Shown one piece after another: positions 22,807-27,817 of a stretch of 27,817 nt of DNA. The position numbers and the translations under genes are program-made. The notes under the pieces were generated by a model. It worked only from the letters and a program-made list of their open reading frames with translations. It ran no database searches and was not told where the DNA came from. Origin of the DNA: a virus; the IMG/VR virus record IMGVR_UViG_3300023198_000081, positions 1 through 27,817 of that record; one strand, 5' to 3'. Numbering within the stretch: the stretch's first letter is position 1; the number at the start of each line of letters is the position of its first letter.

Positions 22807-23052
22807 TTAAAAAGGTAAATCATCCTCTGTAGTAGTATTAGTAGTATCTGGCTTTACATATACATCAGATAAAGCAGCGCTAAAAAATTTACCATTTGCT
22901 CCCTCTTTAATCCAGAGCGCTATCTGCTGCTCAGTACCATCCTTTAAAAGTATCTTACCTTTATAATCTGGCTGATTTTCTGCAGTCTTATAATCATTCT
23001 TAAATATACTACCAAATCCTGGCTTTTGTTTAAATTCACTCATCTTACTCAT
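22807..23052 (-). CDS. Small protein with SSB-like acidic tip
   Basis: An 81-residue protein: GFGSIFKNDYKTAENQPDYK, then GKILLKDGTEQQIALWIKEG, GKFFSAALSDVYVKP, and a final TTEDDLPF. The last residues are the acidic DDxPF tip with which bacterial single-strand binding proteins contact replication partners, and the body is a short set of beta strands with the G-K-I-x-L and A-L-W-x-K pattern seen in small phage proteins of this place. I infer a single-strand DNA-binding or replication accessory protein. It has its own TATATTTG box at 23072-23079. A second ATG at codon 4 is possible. Confidence 0.5.
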   Translation of the reverse strand: MSKMSEFKQKPGFGSIFKNDYKTAENQPDYKGKILLKDGTEQQIALWIKEGANGKFFSAALSDVYVKPDTTNTTTEDDLPF

Positions 23053-23071
23053 TTTTAAATTATTACTAGTA

Positions 23072-23079
23072 CAAATATA
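23072..23079 (-). promoter_or_regulatory. Bacteroidetes-type -7 promoter box (TATATTTG)
   Basis: TATATTTG on the minus strand in the 82-base noncoding gap between the resolvase gene and the SSB-like gene, 19 bases before the ATG at 23052. It matches TAnnTTTG exactly. No TTG lies at the usual -33 spacing. It would give separate transcription of the SSB-like, sigma-like and small genes. Confidence 0.5.
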
Positions 23080-23134
23080 TCTATTTTATATACATATTAA
23101 ATCTAACTTATCAAATAGTACTAACAAATTACTC

Positions 23135-23503
23135 TTACTCATCTGTTAATACTACTATACTAGGCTCATTACTCCAGTACTTTTCTGCAGTTAGGCTATA
23201 TACATAACTATCCTCATCTAGTAGAGCATCTAAAAAAGCCTTACATAAATTATCTATATCTGGCTTAGCTTTATGAGGCTTACCTAACATCTGCTCCCTT
23301 TTCTTTTTACTCCATGATTTAGCCATAGGTATATAAAATATTAGGCTTACCTTATCTCCTGGTATATATTGTAGCTTTATAGCCTGGCGCTCTAGCTCAT
23401 TACAAAAATCCCAGTATTTAAGTACTATAGGCCTCTTTTTCCATCTATCCGCTCTAGTCATCCTAGGTTTAGGGCAGGGCTTTATATTAAACTCTATCCT
23501 CAT
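23135..23503 (-). CDS. RusA-like Holliday junction resolvase
   Basis: An endonuclease of the RusA family that resolves branched DNA. It opens with a beta strand and the K-P-R motif (IKPCPKPRMT), then the conserved block HKAKPDIDNLCKAFLDAL with acidic residues of the active site (D-x-D and the D of LDAL), DEDSYVYSLTAEKYW and a final strand. This is complete for the family (about 120 residues). I choose the ATG at 23503, the ninth codon of the longest frame, because it lies just past the helicase stop; the longer start at 23527 would overlap the helicase gene by 23 bases. The place in a replication module fits. Confidence 0.85.
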   Translation of the reverse strand: MRIEFNIKPCPKPRMTRADRWKKRPIVLKYWDFCNELERQAIKLQYIPGDKVSLIFYIPMAKSWSKKKREQMLGKPHKAKPDIDNLCKAFLDALLDEDSYVYSLTAEKYWSNEPSIVVLTDE

Positions 23504-23504
23504 C

Positions 23505-24800
23505 TTAAAATGGTTTAAAATCCTCATTAGTAAATTTAGAGGTAGCTCCTCTAAAATCTAGTACTGCAGTACCTAAACTACCTGCTCTATTCTTAGCTAC
23601 TATAATCTCTGTAGTAGTATCATTATTTTTACTATAGTAACCATCTCTATATATAAATAATACTTTATTAGCATCCTGCTCTATAGCACCGCTCTCCCTT
23701 AAATCTGATAGCATAGGCCTTTTATTACCTCTACTCTCTACTGCTCTGGATAACTGAGATAAGCAGATAATAGGTATATCTAACTCCTTAGCTAGGGCTT
23801 TTAATTGCCTAGATATAAAAGATATTTGCTGCTCTCTATTTTGCTGCTTATTAGATTTATCTCCTCCAGATAATAGCTGCATATAATCTATAATAATCAT
23901 ATCTATTTTAGTCTTATGGTTTAGCTTTTTAGCTACTGATTTTATACCGAATAGCTCAGAGGTTTCTGCATCTACATTAAGTAGGCCAGAGTTTATTATA
24001 TCTGAGGTATCTGCATATACTCCTTTATACTCCTCCTCAGTTAGCTTACCTCTATGTATTCTATCTCCCTCAATTCCAGATAGATTAGATACTAATTTTA
24101 ATCCTAGCTCAGTAGCAGTCATCTCTACAGAGTACATTAGCACCCTCTTTTGCTGCCTAACTGCCTCCAGCATAAAGTTAAGAGCTAAGGTAGTTTTACC
24201 CATTCCAGGCCTAGCTGCTAATACTATTAACTCTCCTTTACCCCATCCATTAGTAAGCCTATCTAAATCATTAAAGCCAGTAGATATACCAGTACATCCT
24301 CCAGCATTAGTACTAGCCTCCTCTATGGCCTTAAAAGTATCTTTAAATAGTGTAGTAGTATTAACTATAGTTTCTTTAGGAGCAGCACCTACCTTATCTA
24401 AGTAAGTACTAACCTCAGCCGTTAAATCAAATATATCAGTATCTAAATTAGCTGCCTTTTGCATTTTGGATATTCCAGCTAGCATATCTCTCCTCATCTC
24501 TAGCTCCTTTAATACTCTACAGTAATCAGGTAATACCATCTCATCACAAAACTCTCCAGAGATATTTGAGATAGTAATTAAATCTACTTTACCTTTTAGC
24601 TCTGCAGCTACTAGGCTCATATCTGGTATCTTACTAGCATTATATAACTCTATACATGTTACATATATTAGCCTATTATCATTAGTATAAAAGCTACTAG
24701 GCTGGAGTACGCTAGCTATTATATGTATAGCATCTGAGGTATTCATTAAAGCGGCTAGCACTTTAATCTCTAAATTATTATCATTAGGTATATCTATCAT
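23505..24800 (-). CDS. dnaB: DnaB-type replicative DNA helicase
   Basis: A 431-residue hexameric helicase. The N-terminal domain (residues about 1-130) is the helical primase-interaction part of DnaB. The RecA-like domain has Walker A LAARPGMGKTT (195-204), YSVEMTATELGLKLV after it, the Walker B IDMIIIDYMQLL (299-310) and the DnaB motifs ICLSQLSRAVE and PMLSDLRESGAIEQDA (about 362-377), then a typical YRDGYY. The family is usually 430-460 long, so it is complete. It is coupled by ATGA to the helix-turn-helix gene upstream. It unwinds the phage DNA at the fork; loading may depend on that upstream protein. No primase is seen, so host primase is likely used. Confidence 0.95.
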   Translation of the reverse strand: MIDIPNDNNLEIKVLAALMNTSDAIHIIASVLQPSSFYTNDNRLIYVTCIELYNASKIPDMSLVAAELKGKVDLITISNISGEFCDEMVLPDYCRVLKELEMRRDMLAGISKMQKAANLDTDIFDLTAEVSTYLDKVGAAPKETIVNTTTLFKDTFKAIEEASTNAGGCTGISTGFNDLDRLTNGWGKGELIVLAARPGMGKTTLALNFMLEAVRQQKRVLMYSVEMTATELGLKLVSNLSGIEGDRIHRGKLTEEEYKGVYADTSDIINSGLLNVDAETSELFGIKSVAKKLNHKTKIDMIIIDYMQLLSGGDKSNKQQNREQQISFISRQLKALAKELDIPIICLSQLSRAVESRGNKRPMLSDLRESGAIEQDANKVLFIYRDGYYSKNNDTTTEIIVAKNRAGSLGTAVLDFRGATSKFTNEDFKPF

Positions 24801-25225
24801 ATTAATTTATTAATTTTAGTTAAGGGCTTATAAAGGCCTTTAGTTATATCATTCTTGTTATATGCTACTTTTTTACTTTTAGGTATGCACTTTATTTTAT
24901 CATCTTGATATTTAGCCCAGCTAACTAGCTCAATATAAGTACCATAAGGAGTAGATTTACTAGTTATCATCTGTGCAGTTTTTAGCTTTTTTAGTATGCA
25001 CCTTATCCTACTTACTTTAATACCAGTACTATCAGATAAACTATATAAAGATACTAGGCACTCTCCTGCCTTTACTGAGCATAGCCTACCTCCATACTGC
25101 CAGCTATTCTCTTTATGGTTTACTCTACTTAGTAACTCTATCCAGAGATGCATAGTATAGCTATCCTTATAAAGTTTAGTATCTCTTATTTTTCTATGTA
25201 GCTTTATAAATCCCTTAGCTCTCAT
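24797..25225 (-). CDS. Helix-turn-helix replication-type protein (DnaD/O-like)
   Basis: A 142-residue protein. It begins GFIKLHRKIRDTKLYKDSYT, the usual opening of phage replication organisers, followed by LWIELLSRVNHKENSW and a winged helix-turn-helix (SLYSLSDSTGIKVSRIRCIL then KKLKTAQMITSKST). IELVSWAKYQDD closes the wing. The C-terminal helper domain of longer relatives is missing; the protein ends in a basic tail. It stands next to the helicase and overlaps it by four bases, which suggests origin binding or helicase loading. A decayed copy of its 3' end lies in the tail operon at 17085-17160. Replication initiation is the preferred role; a plain regulator is possible. Confidence 0.65.
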   Translation of the reverse strand: MRAKGFIKLHRKIRDTKLYKDSYTMHLWIELLSRVNHKENSWQYGGRLCSVKAGECLVSLYSLSDSTGIKVSRIRCILKKLKTAQMITSKSTPYGTYIELVSWAKYQDDKIKCIPKSKKVAYNKNDITKGLYKPLTKINKLI

Positions 25226-25742
25226 AAGCTAGGCTATTTATATGCTCTACACTAAAAGAGTAATTAAATGCCTTAAAAGCCTCTTTAAGTACCTTAATAG
25301 TAGCCTCTAGCTCTCTGGTATATATATACTCCTCTATATTACCTATCTTAAAGCTAAGCATAAAAGGAGCGGCCTCCTGGTTTACTATACCTTTATCTTT
25401 AAATACTTTTAGCATATCCTCCTTAGTCATAGCCATATTATCTATACCTAGATAACTCTTTTTTAGGTTATCATATAACTCCTTATACTCAGCCCAGTAC
25501 TTATAATTATCCTTATGCTTAGCCTCATAGTAGTAAAAGCTAGTCCTATCTCTATGTATATGCTTACTTAACTCATCATAAGTAAATCCTAAATCCCTCA
25601 TTAAAAAATTAGCGCTAGCTACTCTACCTAATACTAATACTCTAGCTCTATTACCTCCATTAATATCCTTAGCTGGTACATCTAATAGGGCTGCAGTTAA
25701 ATCAGTTATATCCTGGAGTATCTTTTTATTATTCTTAATCAT
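25215..25742 (-). CDS. DnaA domain IV-like DNA-binding protein
   Basis: A 175-residue protein. Residues about 8-80 follow the C-terminal DNA-binding domain of DnaA: DLTAALLDVPAKDINGGNRA, then RVLVLGRVASANFLMRDLGF, TYDELSKHIHRDRTSFYYYE and AKHKDNYKY. In DnaA the same order is V-x-x-x-x-I-x-x-x-x-R, R-x-x-A-x-Y-L, and G-R-D-H-T-T-V-x-x-A; here HRDRTSFYYYEA replaces that last signature. The AAA+ ATPase domain is absent. The second half is helical and unknown. The gene overlaps both neighbours (11 and 8 bases), between the annealing protein and the replication-type gene. I infer an origin-binding protein; I did not see obvious DnaA boxes. Confidence 0.65.
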   Translation of the reverse strand: MIKNNKKILQDITDLTAALLDVPAKDINGGNRARVLVLGRVASANFLMRDLGFTYDELSKHIHRDRTSFYYYEAKHKDNYKYWAEYKELYDNLKKSYLGIDNMAMTKEDMLKVFKDKGIVNQEAAPFMLSFKIGNIEEYIYTRELEATIKVLKEAFKAFNYSFSVEHINSLAYES

Positions 25743-26310
25743 TTTTATTATTACTTTGGTTAATCATTCTAGTTAAAGTACTCTCCTGCTTTTTAGTCAT
25801 TTTATAATTATGCATTTTTTTAGATACTGCAGAGCCTTTACCAGTATTAATAAACTCTAGCATAATATTATAAATATCTACTGTCATTATAGATTTAGGC
25901 TTAGCTACTGGCTCATTTACCTTATTACTATCAGCATCTTTAGTATCATCTAGTAAAAATAAATTACCTAGAGCATACTTTTTAGCATAGGAGCTACTAC
26001 TACCAAAACTCTGCGCTATATCCATCCCTTTACGCTCTGGATTTACTCCAGCCTGAGCCTCTACAAATATAGACTTTTCGCCATCTGATATAGTAACCTT
26101 AGAGGTTAATACTAAATATCCAGCTATCTCCTGGGTAGTTTCTGTAATAGTAAGGTAGCAGTTATATTTTTTTAGTAAAGGCTTTAGAGCCTCTAATATA
26201 TCCTCTGCAGAGCGATATTTATACTTACCAAAGTTATTAAATTGATTTTTAGGTGCTTTTAGCTCATTCTGGATATTTACTAGATAATCCATTTTAGTTA
26301 ATTTTGTCAT
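25735..26310 (-). CDS. erf: ERF-family single-strand annealing recombinase
   Basis: A 191-residue protein for homologous recombination by annealing single strands. The ERF core is clear: LVNIQNELKAPKNQFNNFGK, then YKYRSAEDILEALKPLLKKY (about residues 10-50), VTISDGEKSIFVEAQAGV and the signature KGMDIAQSFGSSSSYAKKYA followed by LGNLFLLDDTKDAD (about residues 93-127). The C-terminal third is basic and less ordered. It is five bases from the gene upstream and overlaps the gene downstream by eight bases. With the resolvase it supplies phage-coded recombination. Confidence 0.88.
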   Translation of the reverse strand: MTKLTKMDYLVNIQNELKAPKNQFNNFGKYKYRSAEDILEALKPLLKKYNCYLTITETTQEIAGYLVLTSKVTISDGEKSIFVEAQAGVNPERKGMDIAQSFGSSSSYAKKYALGNLFLLDDTKDADSNKVNEPVAKPKSIMTVDIYNIMLEFINTGKGSAVSKKMHNYKMTKKQESTLTRMINQSNNKND

Positions 26311-26314
26311 TTAT

Positions 26315-26725
26315 TTATTTATTTAATTTAATACTAATCATTTCTTTACCTCCTTTATATATAGGAGCAGCTATTAGCTCTCCAGTATCTAAATCTATTA
26401 CATCTACTTTTAGGGCTGCCTTATGCTTATCCTTTATAGCCTTTAACTCTATCTCTCTGGCTACTATCTCAGGGATATTAGAGTAATCATATCTACCAGC
26501 GCTACTCTTATTAGTTATCTCAGCATCTCCATAGGTAAAGGTTTTACCATGCTTAGCAGCCTCATCTATTACTGCATCAGATATACTAGCCTTAGCTAGC
26601 TTTACTATCTCCTCTAGCTTTTTAAGGCTTACTATAGCCTCTAAAGGGTTTATAGTACCATCCATAACTGAGCTAGTAATATTATTTACTACCTCATGTA
26701 CTTTTATATTTTTTATTATATTCAT
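26315..26725 (-). CDS. Conserved-looking protein beside ERF, unknown function
   Basis: A 136-residue protein. The N-terminal half is helical (NPLEAIVSLKKLEEIVKLAK then ASISDAVIDEAAKHGKTF) and the second half has TYGDAEITNKSSAGRYDYSN, EIVAREIELKAIKDKHKAAL and a strand ending GGKEMISIKLNK. I recall relatives beside ERF genes in other Bacteroidetes phages, which suggests a role with the annealing protein (for example a nuclease partner or mediator), but no catalytic motif is visible. ATGA overlap joins it to the zinc-finger-like gene. Confidence 0.55.
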   Translation of the reverse strand: MNIIKNIKVHEVVNNITSSVMDGTINPLEAIVSLKKLEEIVKLAKASISDAVIDEAAKHGKTFTYGDAEITNKSSAGRYDYSNIPEIVAREIELKAIKDKHKAALKVDVIDLDTGELIAAPIYKGGKEMISIKLNK

Positions 26726-26964
26726 AATTCTTTTAATTTTTCTAGTGTTGGAAATTCCATAAATCTTTTTAATAAATCTTTACGCTCATCTGATAACTCA
26801 GGAGTATATTTACCCTCCTGCTCCTGCTCTTTTATGCAGTCAAAACATTCTCTCTCACATTCATTAACCTCATCATTTGTTAAATCATTATGGCATCTCT
26901 CACATTTTTGAGCCTCTGAGCCGTTAAACTCTGTAGGGTTTTGTAATATAGGTATATAAGTCAT
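26722..26964 (-). CDS. Small zinc-finger-like protein
   Basis: Eighty residues. CERCHNDLTNDEVNECEREC is followed by FDCIKEQEQEG, giving C-x-x-C, C, and C-x-x-C around residues 20-43, a likely zinc ribbon. The C-terminal half is acidic and helical. The gene starts one base after the stop of the 53-residue membrane peptide. The role is unknown; zinc fingers of this size often bind DNA or a protein of the replication module. Confidence 0.55.
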   Translation of the reverse strand: MTYIPILQNPTEFNGSEAQKCERCHNDLTNDEVNECERECFDCIKEQEQEGKYTPELSDERKDLLKRFMEFPTLEKLKEL

Positions 26965-26965
26965 T

Positions 26966-27127
26966 TTAAAGGGTTATTAAGTTAATAATGGTTAGTACCA
27001 TGCAGAGAGCATATAATAAGCCATACATAGCAGCAAAAGATAAAGTATAAAATAATATATTTTCCCCTACTGAGTACTTAGGTTTTGTACTTACTTTTTG
27101 TAATAGTTTAGAGTTTAGTTTTTGCAT
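26966..27127 (-). CDS. 53-residue membrane peptide
   Basis: The ATG at 27127 opens a 53-codon frame to a TAA at 26966-26968, filling an otherwise empty 241-base gap. It begins with a basic part (MQKLNSKLLQKVSTKPKYSV) and then has a long hydrophobic stretch (residues about 24-53, LFYTLSFAAMYGLLYALCMV and VLTIINLITL), one long or two short membrane helices. It is the first gene after a strong terminator and one base before the zinc-finger-like gene. Early phage membrane peptides sometimes exclude other phages or alter the host membrane; this is only a possibility. Confidence 0.58.
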   Translation of the reverse strand: MQKLNSKLLQKVSTKPKYSVGENILFYTLSFAAMYGLLYALCMVLTIINLITL

Positions 27128-27148
27128 CTTTAATATTTTTAAATTAGT

Positions 27149-27190
27149 AAAAGACTAGGAGGATAGCTCCTAGTTTCGGCCTCTTAGGCC
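27149..27190 (-). terminator. Double hairpin terminator in the early region
   Basis: On the minus strand GGCCT-AAG-AGGCC (27190-27178) is followed by ACTAGGAG, a 5-base loop and CTCCTAGT (27174-27154) and then CTTTT. The second stem is a perfect eight base pairs. It begins 15 bases past the stop of the gene at 27206. I see no TAnnTTTG box between it and the next gene at 27127, so downstream genes may depend on read-through or antitermination. Confidence 0.7.
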
Positions 27191-27205
27191 TCATCAGTTT
27201 TACTC

Positions 27206-27550
27206 TTAGCTCTCAGCATGTAACTGCCACTCATCTCTAGGCTCAGCTATTACATCTATATCATGCTTTTTAGTACTCCTTAAAAGATACTCAGCCTCAA
27301 ACATTAGCTCCCTCATTTTCTCCTTTAATAGCTTTATTTCATCATAAATAGCCTCTCTATCCTCTCCATCAAAATTATAATCTTTTCTTAAAGGATTGGG
27401 AGAGTTTAGTAATAACTGTAAAGCATCATGCTTTAGCTCTGTATCTCTTTTATCAGTACCTCTATCATTCTTATCTATGCTCTGTACTGCATCTACTGTA
27501 ATAGTAATGCTCTTAGTGTTAAAATTCTTTTTACTCATGTTATTTATCAT
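27206..27550 (-). CDS. Hypothetical early protein, 114 residues
   Basis: A charged protein. The N-terminal part (KNFNTKSITITVDAVQSIDK) looks like beta strands; the middle has NRGTDKRDTELKHDALQLLL-like charged helix (KNDRGTDKRDTELKHD), and residues about 70-95 form a helix (YDEIKLLKEKMRELMFEAEY). The ATG at 27538 (MSKK) is an equally good start. A terminator follows. I do not recognise a family. Confidence 0.5.
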   Translation of the reverse strand: MINNMSKKNFNTKSITITVDAVQSIDKNDRGTDKRDTELKHDALQLLLNSPNPLRKDYNFDGEDREAIYDEIKLLKEKMRELMFEAEYLLRSTKKHDIDVIAEPRDEWQLHAES

Positions 27551-27580
27551 TTTTAGTATGCCAGTTTTAGCTGGGCTTTA

Positions 27581-27811
27581 TTAGTTATTTAATTTATTTA
27601 ATGTATCTTTTATCTCTATTTTAGCATCCTCCTCTAACCATAAATAATGCTTATCAGAGTACTCTAAAATTAAATCTACTATTTTAGTATAATCCCATTT
27701 ATTTAAAGGAGCGCCTAATAGATGGCCTATATACTCTCCATTAGCTACTAGTAACTCTATATACTGAGTTAAAATTTCTCTCCTTAAATCTGATTTAGTT
27801 TCTCTTTTCAT
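27581..27811 (-). CDS. Hypothetical early protein, 76 residues
   Basis: A helical, charged protein (MKRETKSDLRREILTQYIEL, then LVANGEYIGHLLG, KIVDLILEYSDKHYLWLEED). No family or motif is recognised. It is the first complete gene at the right edge; only six bases lie upstream in the window, so its promoter and any co-transcribed gene are outside. Confidence 0.5.
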   Translation of the reverse strand: MKRETKSDLRREILTQYIELLVANGEYIGHLLGAPLNKWDYTKIVDLILEYSDKHYLWLEEDAKIEIKDTLNKLNN

Positions 27812-27817
27812 AATTTT

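Noticed and set aside
23053-23134. Possible replication origin in the AT-rich gap beside the resolvase gene
   Set aside because: The gap is AT-rich and holds a promoter box, but I see no iterons or DnaA boxes, so origin function is not supported.
24428-24435. TATATTTG promoter box on the minus strand in the helicase gene
   Set aside because: It lies deep in coding sequence with no gene start behind it; a chance match in AT-rich DNA.
26064-26071. TATATTTG box on the minus strand in the ERF gene
   Set aside because: It encodes part of the conserved SIFVEA segment and has no start codon near; treated as chance.
27545-27580. GCCCAG / CTGGC inverted repeat between the two rightmost genes as a terminator
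   Set aside because: Only four contiguous base pairs form and there is no T run on the minus strand.
1-27817. Search for tRNA genes, CRISPR arrays, integrase, attachment sites and insertion sequences
   Set aside because: I saw no cloverleaf-like segments, no regular spacer-repeat arrays, no recombinase motifs and no terminal inverted repeats. Weak ones could be missed by eye.

Overview
The window is a 27.8-kb piece, probably most of a genome, of a tailed double-stranded DNA phage with siphovirus-type tail genes. Every gene I accept is on the minus strand, so the map reads from right (early genes) to left (structural and lysis genes). The host is most likely a member of the Bacteroidetes, probably a flavobacterium. 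The reasons are: DNA of roughly one-third G+C, almost no Shine-Dalgarno sequences but A-rich leaders before start codons, TATATTTG boxes that match the Bacteroidetes -7 promoter element (TAnnTTTG), and structural proteins of types I recognise from Bacteroidetes phages. I see no integrase, repressor, tRNA, CRISPR array or insertion sequence, so lifestyle cannot be decided from this window.

Layout in transcription order. (1) 27811-26315: small early genes, a strong hairpin terminator, a membrane peptide and a zinc-finger-like protein. (2) 26310-22807: replication and recombination module: ERF-type single-strand annealing protein, a protein resembling DnaA domain IV, a helix-turn-helix replication-type protein, a DnaB-type helicase, a RusA-type resolvase and a small protein ending in an SSB-like acidic tip. 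(3) 22802-20462: a run of small overlapping genes including a sigma-factor-like protein, a zinc-binding protein and a DUF3310-like protein. (4) 20414-18699: small and large terminase. (5) 18570-8672: tail genes, with a tail assembly chaperone pair apparently joined by a -1 frameshift on nine T, tail completion proteins, two large tail-tip proteins, a modular 833-residue fibre-like protein and the tape measure. (6) 8637-1994: head genes (XkdF-like protease, scaffold-like protein, major capsid), a probable tail tube protein, then a structural protein, portal and connector. (7) 1915-865: lysis genes (holin-like membrane peptides and an M15-type endolysin), followed by a metallophosphoesterase.

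Six genes are missed by a 60-residue cutoff but are supported by translational overlaps, by filling otherwise empty gaps, or by membrane segments: 1091-1243, 1736-1915, 5295-5474, 10396-10545, 21124-21243 and 26966-27127.

Points most worth a second look: no GATC tetranucleotide anywhere in the window by my reading; five exact copies of TATATTTATA (minus strand), each just upstream of a late gene and two of them behind terminators, in a phage that encodes its own sigma-like protein; the -1 frameshift site; a carbohydrate-binding-like module inserted inside a virion protein and related to modules in the fibre; a gene order with the portal about 14 kb from the terminase and the tape measure about 7 kb from the chaperone; and a decayed duplicate of the end of the replication-type gene inside the tail operon.
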